From Nocardia vinacea (GTDB taxonomy: Bacteria; Actinomycetota; Actinomycetes; Mycobacteriales; Mycobacteriaceae): 64,000 nucleotides of DNA. Each line of letters starts with the position of its first letter. The stretch's first letter is position 1. This document shows positions 25,775 to 33,980 of the stretch, in pieces. Made by a program: the position numbers and the translations under genes. The notes beneath the pieces are model-generated. The model saw nothing but the letters and a program-made list of their open reading frames with translations, made no database searches and had not been told where the DNA came from. The stretch covers positions 4,092,001 to 4,156,000 of the forward strand of contig NZ_CP109149.1 in the NCBI RefSeq assembly GCF_035920345.1. The letters run 5' to 3'.

Positions 25775-25855
25775 GACGCATTGTGTATCACACAGGGCGC
25801 ATACCCATACATGTATACTACACGCAGTATGTATTATACACGCCTCATGTTTACT
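25775..25855. promoter_or_regulatory. AT-rich promoter/operator region of the MarR gene
   Basis: This stretch is clearly richer in A+T than its surroundings. It holds a perfect ATACATGTAT palindrome (25807-25816) and an ATACT-N6-AGTAT inverted repeat (25815-25830), with further GTAT repeats. It lies 35-115 bases upstream of the MarR start, so it fits a promoter with an autoregulatory operator. Confidence 0.5.
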
Positions 25856-25953
25856 GGGCTCAGCGAAGGTGGGCGGCCGGCCACGACTTATGCGCGATCG
25901 AGAACGCAGCGGCAGCTTGCGCGGTCGCCCGCCTGCGCGCGGGAACCCCCGAA

Positions 25954-25982
25954 AGGCGCGCCTGCTCAGGGCAGGCGCGCCT
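25954..25982 (-). terminator. Hairpin after the glycosyltransferase operon
   Basis: A perfect 12-base stem (AGGCGCGCCTGC and its complement) with a five-base loop lies 14 bases past the stop of the last gene of the minus-strand operon. No T-tract is present, as is common in actinobacterial terminators. Confidence 0.6.
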
Positions 25983-25996
25983 CCGGTTGGGGCGAG

Positions 25997-28063
25997 TCAG
26001 GAGGTGGGCTGGCTCAGGTCGTAGACCGTCGTGCCGCCGACCGTGATGGCGGTGTAGTGCGCCTTGACCCATGCGGTGATTTCGCTTGCGCTGCTGTTGG
26101 ATCCGCCGCCGGGGCCACCGCCCATGCCGCCGCCCGCGATGAAGTAGGCGATATCGCCGTTGGCGACATACTGCTGGAATTGCGCCAGCGTCGGTGAATT
26201 GTCGCCGCCCGTGAAACCGCCGATCGCCATAATCGAAGCGCCGGTGGACAATTCGAGGCCGCTCGCCGACTGCGAGCCCACCGCCGCTGCGGCCCAACGG
26301 GTGTCGGTATTGCGCACCAACTGCTGCAGTTCGGTGTTGGACGAATTCGAGCCGCCCGGTCCGCCGCCGTCACGGTTGGTGGTCGCGTCGGTTCCCGTCT
26401 GCTCGGTACCGGTCTGCTCGGTACCCGCTTGTCCAGGTGCCGTGCCGTCGAATGACGGTGCGCCGGTTCCTGATTCGCCGGAACCATCGGGGGCCGCTCC
26501 CCCGCCGCCACCCGGTCCGCCCATACCCATCCCCTTACCCGCGACAGCCGGGCCGGAGGTCGGAATGGAACCGGAATGCGCGGTTGACGCAGTCTCGATC
26601 GCGTACGCGGTGGTCCCCGCGAGGCCGAACAGCAGTCCGGCGATCGCGACGACGGCGGTGAACCTGCCGAGCTGGTGTGCGCCGACCGCGACGATGGCCG
26701 CGACCACGATCGAACCGATCAGCACGATCCAGCGCAGTGCCGGGTACCAGTCGGGTGTGCGATCGAGCAGGATGAAGTTCCAGATACCGGTCGAGGCGGA
26801 CATGGCCGCGAGTGCGATACGCGCCGTGACGAATTGGCGACCGCGCCACAATTCGACCACCGCGACACCGACCAGCGCCGCGATCGCCGGGGCGAGGGCG
26901 ACGGTGTAGTACGGGTGCATGGTGCCCTGCATGTAGCTGAATACGACACCGGTGACGAGCAGCCAACCGCCCCACAGCATCAGGCCCGCGCGAGTGCGTC
27001 CGGTCCGCGGCGTGCGCCGGGTGAACCACAGACCAGCCACCAGACCGATCAGGGCGGCGGGCAGCAGCCAGGAGATTTCGGTGCCCATCGAATCGCCGAA
27101 CAAGCGGGTGATCCCGGTGCTGCCGCCGAAGCCGGTGTTGCCACCGCCACCACCGCCACCACCACCGCCGTTGCCTTCGCCGCCGAGGACACGGCCGAGA
27201 CCGTTGTAGCCGAGCGCGAGGTCGAGCAGGCTGTTGTCGGTCGAGCCGCCGATGTACGGGCGCGAAGCAGCGGGCCACAGGCTGACCAGGGCGACGAACC
27301 AGCCACCCGAAATCACCATTGCGACAAAAGCGCCGAGCAGCTTGGCGATACGACGCCAGAAACCGATCGGTGCGGCGACCAGGAACACCAGTCCGAGCGC
27401 GGGAAGAACCAGGAAGGCCTGCATCATCTTGGTGAGGAAGCCGAATCCCACTGCCACACCGGCCAATGCGAGCCAGCGGCCGCTGCCGCGCTCGGTGGCG
27501 CGGACCGTGCAATACGCGGCGACGACGAGCAGCAGCACCAGCAGTGCGTCCGGGTTGTTGAACCGGAACATCAGTGCCGCAACGGGAGTCACGGCCAGAG
27601 CCACACCCGCAAGCAATCCGGCCGCCGGGCCGCTCCACCGGCGCACCGCGGCATACACCAGTCCGACCGACGCCACCCCCATCAGTGCCTGCGGCAGCAG
27701 CATGGAGAACGAACTGAAACCGAGCAGCCTGCCGGACAAGCCCATCACCCACAGCGATGCGGGCGGTTTGTCGACGGTGATGGCGTTACCCGAATCCAGC
27801 GAACCGAACAGCAGCGCCTTCCAGCTCTGCGTGCCTGCCTGGACCGCAGCCGCGTAGAAGTCGTTGGCCCAACCGGATTTACTGAGTCCCCACAGGTAGA
27901 GGACGGCGGTGGCCGCGAGCAAGGTCCACAATCCGGGGCGTGCCCACCGCGGCTGGTCGGGCGGGCCGAACAGCCAGCGAGTCGATCGTTTCGGACGCGT
28001 GTCCGCATGCCGCGGACCCGCTGGTTGGGCGTGCCGCACGGGCGGCGCATCGGTCATGGTCAT
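25997..28063 (-). CDS. GT39-like membrane glycosyltransferase (ArnT/YkcB type)
   Basis: A 688-residue polytopic protein with about 11 predicted membrane helices. The N-terminal helix leads to GWANDFYAAAVQAGTQSWKA, where the acidic residue of the first outer loop is the usual catalytic site in PMT/ArnT-type lipid-phosphate-sugar transferases. DKPPASLWVMGLSGRLLG and MFRFNNPDALLVLLLV are family landmarks. A Gly-run and an EQTGTEQTGTDATT repeat precede the C-terminal extracellular domain, which ends in HYTAITVGGTTVYDLSQP. The inner ATG has GAGAGGGA upstream; another ATG eight codons earlier is possible. It is a tandem paralogue of the next gene. Acceptor unknown; cell-envelope glycan or protein is likely. 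Confidence 0.88.
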   Translation of the reverse strand: MTMTDAPPVRHAQPAGPRHADTRPKRSTRWLFGPPDQPRWARPGLWTLLAATAVLYLWGLSKSGWANDFYAAAVQAGTQSWKALLFGSLDSGNAITVDKPPASLWVMGLSGRLLGFSSFSMLLPQALMGVASVGLVYAAVRRWSGPAAGLLAGVALAVTPVAALMFRFNNPDALLVLLLVVAAYCTVRATERGSGRWLALAGVAVGFGFLTKMMQAFLVLPALGLVFLVAAPIGFWRRIAKLLGAFVAMVISGGWFVALVSLWPAASRPYIGGSTDNSLLDLALGYNGLGRVLGGEGNGGGGGGGGGGNTGFGGSTGITRLFGDSMGTEISWLLPAALIGLVAGLWFTRRTPRTGRTRAGLMLWGGWLLVTGVVFSYMQGTMHPYYTVALAPAIAALVGVAVVELWRGRQFVTARIALAAMSASTGIWNFILLDRTPDWYPALRWIVLIGSIVVAAIVAVGAHQLGRFTAVVAIAGLLFGLAGTTAYAIETASTAHSGSIPTSGPAVAGKGMGMGGPGGGGGAAPDGSGESGTGAPSFDGTAPGQAGTEQTGTEQTGTDATTNRDGGGPGGSNSSNTELQQLVRNTDTRWAAAAVGSQSASGLELSTGASIMAIGGFTGGDNSPTLAQFQQYVANGDIAYFIAGGGMGGGPGGGSNSSASEITAWVKAHYTAITVGGTTVYDLSQPTS

Positions 28064-28089
28064 ATCGAGTCCCTCTCGTGTAGTCATGG

Positions 28090-30219
28090 TCAGTGAGTGG
28101 CGGTGAGGTCGTAAACCGTGACGCCATCGATCGTCTGGGCGGTGAAGTTGGCCTCGACCCAGGCCGCGATTTCGCTGGCGGCCTGGCTGCCGCCGCTCCC
28201 GGATCCGCGCATCCCGCCCATGATCTGGGCGCTGATGAAGTAGTGGATCTTGTGTTGGGCCACATAGTCTTCGAACTCCGACAGCGTGGGTGCCGGGTCG
28301 GTGCCGTTGAAGCCGCCGAGGGCCATGACCGGATCACCGGTGGCCAGTTGGTATCCGGCGGCATTGCTGGAGCCGACGACGGCGGCGACCCAGGTGTAGT
28401 TGTCGGCGTCGGCGCTCAGTGCCGCGGTTAGGTTCGCGCCCGGTGTGATACCGCCGAACATTCCGCCCATCGGGGCACCGCCACCCGCGCTACTGCCTCC
28501 GCCCATGCCGGTTGGCGCACCCGCACCACTGCCGGTCCCGGTCGATGCACCCGCGCCACCGCCGGTCCCGGTCGATACACCCGCGCCACCGCCGGTCCCG
28601 GTCGATCCGCCCGCGCCACCGCCTAGCGCACTCGCAGTGCCGTCCTGCGCACCCGTGGCGCCACCTTGCGCACCCGCGCCACCGTCAGTGCGGCCCGGCG
28701 CACCCGCGCCACCGTCAGTGCCGCCGGGCCGCCCGCCGCCCGGGAAGGACCGGCCCGCCCCGGCTGGTCCTGCGGACGGAATCGCACCGCTGTGTGTAGT
28801 CGCCGCAGTGGCAAGTGAATAGGCACCGGGTGCGGCCAAGCCGACGGCCATGGCGACCGCGAGGACACCAGTCGCAACGGCCTTCGGCAACCGACCGACC
28901 ACCAGCAGCAATGCCGCCGCTCCGACACCGGCAATCGCGACCACCGGCCCCAGCCACGGCAGCCGGTCGCGGGTCCGTGCGAGCAGGACGCAGGCCAGCA
29001 CGACCGTCACCACCAGCGCACCGGACAGCATCACCGTCGCCCGAATATCGTTGCGGCGCTGCCACAATAAGCTCGCGCCGACCCCGATTGCGCCCGCGAT
29101 CGCCGGTGCCAGCGCCACCGTGTAGTACGGGTGCAGGATGCCATTGGCGTAGCTGAACACCACGCCGGTGACGATCAGCCAGCCCAGCCACAGCAATAAT
29201 GCCGCCCTGGTCGGATCGGTGCGCGGGGCCCGACGGGTGAGCCACAGTCCGGCAACGCCGAGGATCAATGCGGCGGGCAGCAACCAGCCGATCTGGCCGC
29301 CCATTTCGGAACCGAACAAACGGGCCCAGCCGACGTCGAAATTCAGGTTCCCGAGGCCACCGGTCTCGTTACCGGTCAACCGGCCGAAACCGTTGTAGCC
29401 CAACGCCAATTCGAGCACGCTGTTGTGCTGAGATCCACCGATATAGGGCCGCGACGACGCGGGCCACAGCGTGACAAGCGCCAGATACCATCCTGCGGAT
29501 ACCACCATCGCAAGCACAGCGGCGGCCGATCGAATGATCCTGGTGCGCAGCGGCGCATGCGCGGCGAGCAGATACACCAGCGCGAACGCGGGCAGCACCA
29601 GGAACGCCTGCATCATCTTGGCCAGGAAGCCGAAGCCGACCGCGACACCGGCCAGCGGCATCCACCAAGCGCCGCTGTCCTTTTCGATGGCCCGCAGCAC
29701 GCAATAGGCCGCAACGGTCAGCAGCAGCACCAGCAGCGCGTCCGGATTGTCGAACCGGAACATCAGTGTCGCCGCCGGTGTCAGCGCCAGCACCGCACCG
29801 GCCAGCATCCCAGCCCAGTGACCGCTGACGCGGCGCACCGCCGCATACAGCACCGCGACCGCCGCAACGCCCTCGAGCGCCTGCGGCACCAGCAGACTCC
29901 AGGAGTTGAAGCCGAACAGCCGCGCCGAAATATCCATCACCCAAAGCGCTGCGGGGGTCTTGTCGACGGTGATCGCATTGGCCGCATCGCTGGAACCGAA
30001 CAGCATCGCCTTCCAGCTCTGCGATCCGGCCTGCACCGCGGCGGCGTAGAAGTCGTTGGCCCAACCGCTGGCACCGAGATTCCACAGATACAGCAGTGCT
30101 GTCGCGCTGAGCAGCACCGCGAGCGATACCCGCCGCCACAGCGGGCCGCGCCCGGATGACCGCGCATCCGATGGCTCGGCCGCCGCGGCGGCAGGAGCTC
30201 CCAGCAATGTTGTCGTCAT
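28090..30219 (-). CDS. GT39-like membrane glycosyltransferase, tandem paralogue with repeat linker
   Basis: A 709-residue paralogue of the downstream gene, sharing GWANDFYAAAVQAGSQSWKA, DKTPAALWVMDISARLFG, FRFDNPDALLVLLLTVAAYC and the C-terminal domain with IAAWVEANFTAQTIDGVTVYDL. It differs by a long Gly/Ala/Ser/Thr linker made of ten-residue repeats (GAGxSTGTGG) encoded by 30-base DNA repeats. It lies in a minus-strand run after the two-component genes, with a 26-base gap to its partner. Direct CTGTG repeats lie just upstream. The two enzymes may work on the same polyprenyl-phosphate sugar. Confidence 0.88.
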   Translation of the reverse strand: MTTTLLGAPAAAAAEPSDARSSGRGPLWRRVSLAVLLSATALLYLWNLGASGWANDFYAAAVQAGSQSWKAMLFGSSDAANAITVDKTPAALWVMDISARLFGFNSWSLLVPQALEGVAAVAVLYAAVRRVSGHWAGMLAGAVLALTPAATLMFRFDNPDALLVLLLTVAAYCVLRAIEKDSGAWWMPLAGVAVGFGFLAKMMQAFLVLPAFALVYLLAAHAPLRTRIIRSAAAVLAMVVSAGWYLALVTLWPASSRPYIGGSQHNSVLELALGYNGFGRLTGNETGGLGNLNFDVGWARLFGSEMGGQIGWLLPAALILGVAGLWLTRRAPRTDPTRAALLLWLGWLIVTGVVFSYANGILHPYYTVALAPAIAGAIGVGASLLWQRRNDIRATVMLSGALVVTVVLACVLLARTRDRLPWLGPVVAIAGVGAAALLLVVGRLPKAVATGVLAVAMAVGLAAPGAYSLATAATTHSGAIPSAGPAGAGRSFPGGGRPGGTDGGAGAPGRTDGGAGAQGGATGAQDGTASALGGGAGGSTGTGGGAGVSTGTGGGAGASTGTGSGAGAPTGMGGGSSAGGGAPMGGMFGGITPGANLTAALSADADNYTWVAAVVGSSNAAGYQLATGDPVMALGGFNGTDPAPTLSEFEDYVAQHKIHYFISAQIMGGMRGSGSGGSQAASEIAAWVEANFTAQTIDGVTVYDLTATH
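28531..28620. repeat. Three 30-base coding tandem repeats
   Basis: Three nearly identical 30-base units start at 28531, 28561 and 28591, differing mainly in one codon. They encode GAGxSTGTGG blocks in the linker of the glycosyltransferase. A second pair of related 30-base units lies around 28673-28732. Copy number is likely to vary between strains. Confidence 0.85.
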
Positions 30220-30254
30220 GCTTTGATCGTCGCGGCCCGACGTAGTTGCAAGCT

Positions 30255-30281
30255 CTGTCGTAACTGTGAGTTCGCTGTGTG
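30255..30281. promoter_or_regulatory. Phased CTGTG direct repeats upstream of the glycosyltransferase genes
   Basis: CTGTC at 30255, CTGTGAG at 30264 and CTGTGTG at 30275 give spacings of 9 and 11 bases, as in OmpR/PhoB-type operators. Similar repeats occur at the promoter of the response-regulator gene. Inferred target of that regulator. Confidence 0.4.
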
Positions 30282-30290
30282 GCGCAGCGC

Positions 30291-31838
30291 TCAGTTCGCG
30301 GCGGTGGCACCGGGCAGACGCACGGTGAATTCGGTGCGGCCGGGCGCACTGTCCACGGAGATATCGCCGCCGTGCGCCTTGACGACGGCCGCGACGATCG
30401 CCAGCCCGAGACCGGTGCTGCCCGCCCGCCGCGAGCGCGACGAGTCACCGCGCGCAAAACGCTGAAAAACCATCGGCTGCAAGCCTTCCGGGATGCCCGG
30501 ACCATCGTCGGTCACGCGCCACACCGCTCCCCCGTCGCCGTTGAATTCCAGCGACGTGAGCACCGTGGTGCCGGGACTGGTGTGGACGCGCGCGTTGGTG
30601 AGCAGATTGGCGAGCACCTGATGCAGCCGGGCCGCATCACCGGTGGTCACCACCGGCTCGTCGGGCAGCTCCAGATCCCAGCGGTGTTCGGGACCGGCGA
30701 TATGCGCGTCGCTCACCGCGTCCACCGTCAGCTGGGTCAGATCCACCGGCTCATGCTCGAGCCCCCGTCCGGAATCCAACCGCGCGAGCAACAGCATGTC
30801 CTCGACCAAACCCGTCATCCGCCGGGATTCGGAGTCCACCCGGCCCATCGCATAGGCCACCTCGCCCGGCACCTCGGCCCGTTTGCGTTGCGCCAGTTCG
30901 GCATAGCCGCGAATGGCGGCCAGCGGGGTGCGCAGTTCGTGACTGGCATCGGCGAGGAATTGCCGGACCCGGGTCTCGCTGTCGTGGCGCGCCGACAACG
31001 CGCTGGTGATGTGATCGAGCATCCGGTTCACCGCCGAACCGAGCTGCCCGACCTCGGTGCGCGGATCGGCGTCAGCTGCCGGAACCCGAACGGGCAGTAC
31101 GACTTCGCCGCGATCGAGTTCCAGATCGGCCACCCGCGCCGCTGTCGCCGCGACTCGATCCAAGGGTGCGAGCGCCTGCCGGATGAGCCAGATTCCGACC
31201 GTTATCGCGATGATCGACACGATCGCGGTGACGATCCCCAAGATCAGTAGGACACGCAGCAGCGTGGCGTCGACGGTGGTCAACGGCATACCGGTGACCA
31301 CGACCTCGCCCGACCATGTCGTATCCGCGACCACTCGATAGCGGCCCTGACCATCGAGCGCGAGAGTGACCGGCTTTCCGTTGGCCGGTACCGCGGTGAG
31401 CTGCCGTTGTGCGGCATGCGAGAGCGAACGCTGCGTGCCGTCGCCATCGATTCGGCCCGCCTTGGTGACGCTCCCCTCGTGGACGATGGCGCCGATCGTG
31501 TCGGGCTGGATGCCACGCCGGTCCAGGAAGTCCGGTCCCGGACCGGAACCCGATGGCGGCGGAGGTGGCGGTGGCGGCATCGACGGCTGGCCGCTGGGTC
31601 GTGGCCCGAGGCTCGGACCGCCGCCGACATCACCGAGTGAACGCTTTTGCACATCGACCAGTTCGGTATCCAGCTGATGCACGAGGAACTGCTGCAATGC
31701 GAATTCGGTCACGGCGCCGATACCGACGACCACGATCACCAGCAACAGCACCTGCCCGACCAACAGGCGGGCCCGCAGCGACCAGCGCCGCGGCTTCAGC
31801 ATCCGGCGCGCCACCTCAGTTCGCGGGCTTGAGGACAT
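30291..31838 (-). CDS. Sensor histidine kinase (HAMP type)
   Basis: A 515-residue two-helix membrane kinase. The first helix (LLVGQVLLLVIVVVGIGAVTE) is followed by an extracellular domain of about 145 residues containing a run of nine prolines, a second helix (LLRVLLILGIVTAIVSIIAI), HAMP, the phospho-acceptor box FLADASHELRTPLAAIRGY, and the ATPase motifs LLTNARVHT (N), DDGPGIPE (G1) and GSTGLGLAIV (G2). It overlaps the response-regulator gene by 23 bases and is presumably its cognate kinase. Input signal unknown; the gene order links it to the envelope glycosyltransferases. Confidence 0.93.
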   Translation of the reverse strand: MSSSPRTEVARRMLKPRRWSLRARLLVGQVLLLVIVVVGIGAVTEFALQQFLVHQLDTELVDVQKRSLGDVGGGPSLGPRPSGQPSMPPPPPPPPSGSGPGPDFLDRRGIQPDTIGAIVHEGSVTKAGRIDGDGTQRSLSHAAQRQLTAVPANGKPVTLALDGQGRYRVVADTTWSGEVVVTGMPLTTVDATLLRVLLILGIVTAIVSIIAITVGIWLIRQALAPLDRVAATAARVADLELDRGEVVLPVRVPAADADPRTEVGQLGSAVNRMLDHITSALSARHDSETRVRQFLADASHELRTPLAAIRGYAELAQRKRAEVPGEVAYAMGRVDSESRRMTGLVEDMLLLARLDSGRGLEHEPVDLTQLTVDAVSDAHIAGPEHRWDLELPDEPVVTTGDAARLHQVLANLLTNARVHTSPGTTVLTSLEFNGDGGAVWRVTDDGPGIPEGLQPMVFQRFARGDSSRSRRAGSTGLGLAIVAAVVKAHGGDISVDSAPGRTEFTVRLPGATAAN

Positions 31839-32565
31839 ATCCGGCGCCGCGCAGGGTGTGGATCATCGGTGCCCGTCCACTGTCGATCTTCTTGCGCAGA
31901 TACGAGACGTACAGCTCGACGATGTTGGAACGGCCGCCGAAGTCGTAGCTCCACACCCGATCCAGGATCTGCGCCTTGCTCAGCACCCGCTTGGGGTTGC
32001 GCATGAAGAACCGCAGCAATTCGAATTCGGTGGAGGTCAGCACGATCAGCTCACCGGCCCGGATGACCTCGTGACTGTCCTCGTCGAGCACCAGATCGCC
32101 GACCACCAGCTGCGCGCCGCTGTCCTCGGTGGCCACGCCGGTGCGGCGCAGCAGCGAACGCAGCCGCAGCACCACCTCTTCGATGCTGAAGGGTTTGGTG
32201 ACGTAGTCGTCGCCGCCCGCGGTCAGTCCGGCGATGCGGTCCTCGATCGAATCCTTTGCGGTCAGCAAGAGCACCGGCAGGTACGGCAGCTGTGCGCGCA
32301 GCTTGCGCAGCACCTCGAGCCCGGTCATATCCGGCAGCATCACATCGAGCACCACCACATCCGGGCGGACCTCGCGCGCCTTCGCGACGGCCGTTCGACC
32401 ATCGCCCGCGGTGCTGACCTCCCACCCCTCGTACCGCAGAGCCATCGACATCATGTCGGCCAGCACGGGCTCGTCGTCGACGACCAGCACGGTGATGGCG
32501 CTGCCATCGGCGCGGCGCATGACAACTCGTTCGGCCGGCCCGTTCCCGGCGCTCATCGCGGACAT
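31816..32565 (-). CDS. OmpR-family response regulator
   Basis: A 249-residue regulator. The receiver shows VLVVDDEP (acidic pocket), the phospho-acceptor Asp in VVVLDVMLPDMTG and the switch region LLLTAKDSIEDRIAGLTAGGDDYVTKPF (given as landmarks LLLTAKD and DDYVTKPF). The winged helix ends SNIVELYVSYLRKKI then IHTLRGAGYVLKP. It resembles PhoP/TcrX/TrcR-type mycobacterial regulators, but I cannot say which. First gene of the four-gene minus-strand set with the kinase and two glycosyltransferases. Its promoter faces that of a secreted repeat protein and holds phased CTGTG repeats. Confidence 0.92.
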   Translation of the reverse strand: MSAMSAGNGPAERVVMRRADGSAITVLVVDDEPVLADMMSMALRYEGWEVSTAGDGRTAVAKAREVRPDVVVLDVMLPDMTGLEVLRKLRAQLPYLPVLLLTAKDSIEDRIAGLTAGGDDYVTKPFSIEEVVLRLRSLLRRTGVATEDSGAQLVVGDLVLDEDSHEVIRAGELIVLTSTEFELLRFFMRNPKRVLSKAQILDRVWSYDFGGRSNIVELYVSYLRKKIDSGRAPMIHTLRGAGYVLKPAN

Positions 32566-32598
32566 CGTCCTACCATGACCGCGAACGCTGAGGGGTAG

Positions 32599-32627
32599 CT
32601 GTGCCGAAACTATGTGTCAGCTGTGAG
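32599..32627. promoter_or_regulatory. Three 11-base-phased CTGTG-type repeats
   Basis: CTGTGCC at 32599, CTATGTG at 32610 and CTGTGAG at 32621 are exactly 11 bases apart, matching one helical turn. They lie between the response-regulator gene and the divergent surface-protein gene and match the repeats at 30255-30281. Likely OmpR-type operator for autoregulation and control of the facing gene. Confidence 0.5.
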
Positions 32628-32729
32628 CGCACACCCAGCGGATCCAGAACTAGCGCACAGCCGACGCCAAGGTAGGCGGACCAAGGTCGGATCCGAGCAT
32701 TTATTCGGTCCGCACCCGCAAGGAGCACC

Positions 32730-33365
32730 ATGAGCCACCCCACTCAACAACCGTCATCGGAACCCGACACGGTCTGGGGCGCACCAAAGCCCGCGCAGGC
32801 GGGCACCTGGTCCACCAAGAAGACCCTGGCCGCGGTCGGGATCGCTGGAGCGATCGCCGCGGCGGGCGGCGGTGCCATCTACGCGGCATCGTCGTCCAAT
32901 TCGAACAGCAGCCATGGCCCGGGCGGTCCCGGTGGCATCGGGTTGTCGATGAACGGCGCGTCGGGTCGGTCCGGTCAAGCGGGTGGTCCGGGTTCCGGAA
33001 CCATGATTCCCGCGGCGCTACACGGGGAGTTCGTCGTCGCCGATAGCAATGGCGGTTACACCACCGAGCTCACCCAGACCGGCACCGTCACCGCTGTGAG
33101 CGCGACCTCCATCACCGCCACCAGCATCGACAACTACACCCAGACCTACACCATCTCCGGCGCGACCAGCGCGTCGACGGTGAAAGCCGGGGATGCAGTG
33201 AGCATTCGCGCTACCAAGACCGATGGCACCGCCACCGTGACATCGATCACCGCAGGCAATGCGACCGCGCCGGGCGGTATGAGCGGCGCGCCGGGTGCGA
33301 TGGACGGCGGACCGGGTCAGATGAGCGGTGGACCCGGCCAAGCAGGCGGCAAACCGACCGGATAA
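32730..33365 (+). CDS. Membrane-anchored Gly-rich extracytoplasmic protein (DUF5666-like)
   Basis: A 211-residue protein. A cytosolic N-terminus of about 28 residues, a membrane helix (TLAAVGIAGAIAAAGGGAIYAA), a Ser/Asn/Gly linker and a small beta domain (TTELTQTGTVTAVSATSITA, then VKAGDAVSIRATKTDGTATV) are followed by a Gly/Met/Gln-rich tail. The beta part resembles DUF5666/OB-like domains of actinobacterial surface proteins. AAGGAG precedes the ATG. It diverges from the two-component operon and is probably its target. The tail is part of a 41-base tandem repeat that runs past the stop codon. Confidence 0.75.
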   Translation: MSHPTQQPSSEPDTVWGAPKPAQAGTWSTKKTLAAVGIAGAIAAAGGGAIYAASSSNSNSSHGPGGPGGIGLSMNGASGRSGQAGGPGSGTMIPAALHGEFVVADSNGGYTTELTQTGTVTAVSATSITATSIDNYTQTYTISGATSASTVKAGDAVSIRATKTDGTATVTSITAGNATAPGGMSGAPGAMDGGPGQMSGGPGQAGGKPTG

Positions 33366-33452
33366 CCCGTGGACCCGGCCAAGCAGGCGGCAAACCGACC
33401 AGATAAACCGTGAACCCCGGCCAGACGGGCGGCAAACCGACCAGATGGGCGG
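33329..33452. repeat. Three ~41-base degenerate tandem repeats across the stop codon
   Basis: Units at 33329-33369, 33370-33410 and 33411-33452 share the core GGCGGCAAACCGACC. The first two differ at only two positions; the third is more diverged. The unit is not a multiple of three, so copies lie in different frames and the stop codon falls in the first copy. The array may arise from slippage and could change the C-terminus of the surface protein. Confidence 0.8.
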
Positions 33453-33627
33453 AACATCCGCGGCCGGCGGGGGCGGTGGGCAGAGCCGAACCGGCAACTG
33501 ATCGGTTCATAGCTGGCACTTAACTTCCGCCAACGAAGGACAAATGTTGGGGCTCAACGATTCTCGGGGTCGGCCCGAAGAAGCGGTCGACGGTTTCGGA
33601 TCTGATCCGACAACAGGAGGAACGCAG

Positions 33628-33915
33628 ATGAGTTTCACATCGAAGCTGGCAGTGACCGCGGCGGCCGGTGCCGTCGCGCTCGGCATGCTCGGCATCGGAG
33701 CCGGTGCGGCGAGCGCCGACGGACCCCAGGGACCGGTGCCCGGACAGCAGTGCCAGCCTCCTGGCGACCACCCGCAAGGCCCGCCGCCCGGTGACCACCC
33801 GGATGGTCCGCCGCCCGGCGACCACCAGGGCCCGCCTCCGGGCGACCACCCGGACGGCCCGCCGCCCGGCGACCACCCGCAGGGCCCGCCGCCGCAGTGC
33901 CAGCCCGGCCAGTAA
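33628..33915 (+). CDS. Small secreted PPGDHP-repeat protein
   Basis: A 95-residue secreted protein. A Sec signal peptide (MSFTSKLAVTAAAGAVALGM, then LGIGAGAASA) is predicted to be cut before DGPQG. The mature part is about 65 residues of PPGDHPDG/PPGDHPQG repeats flanked by two cysteines (QQCQPP and PQCQPG) that could form a disulfide. AGGAGG lies seven bases before the ATG. The regular Asp-His pairs could bind metal. A 14-base hairpin follows the stop. Function unknown; similar Pro-rich repeat peptides occur in nocardial surface proteins. Confidence 0.75.
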   Translation: MSFTSKLAVTAAAGAVALGMLGIGAGAASADGPQGPVPGQQCQPPGDHPQGPPPGDHPDGPPPGDHQGPPPGDHPDGPPPGDHPQGPPPQCQPGQ

Positions 33916-33948
33916 CCCGTTGCAGCCCAACACATCCCGATAAGCAAC

Positions 33949-33980
33949 CGCGGCGGTGGACTCGATAGTCCACCGCCGCG
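33949..33980 (+). terminator. 14-base-pair hairpin after the secreted repeat protein
   Basis: A perfect stem CGCGGCGGTGGACT with its complement and a CGAT loop, 33 bases after the stop codon. No T-tract, but very stable. Confidence 0.65.

Noticed and set aside
26675..28096. 473-codon plus-strand frame opposite the first GT39-like gene
   Set aside because: Antisense shadow: low-complexity Gln/Arg/His composition with no domain, while the minus strand shows membrane helices and family motifs.
28507..28735. Regular 30-base repeats resembling a CRISPR array
   Set aside because: Units are contiguous with no spacers, in frame and encode a Gly/Ser/Thr linker; no cas genes nearby.
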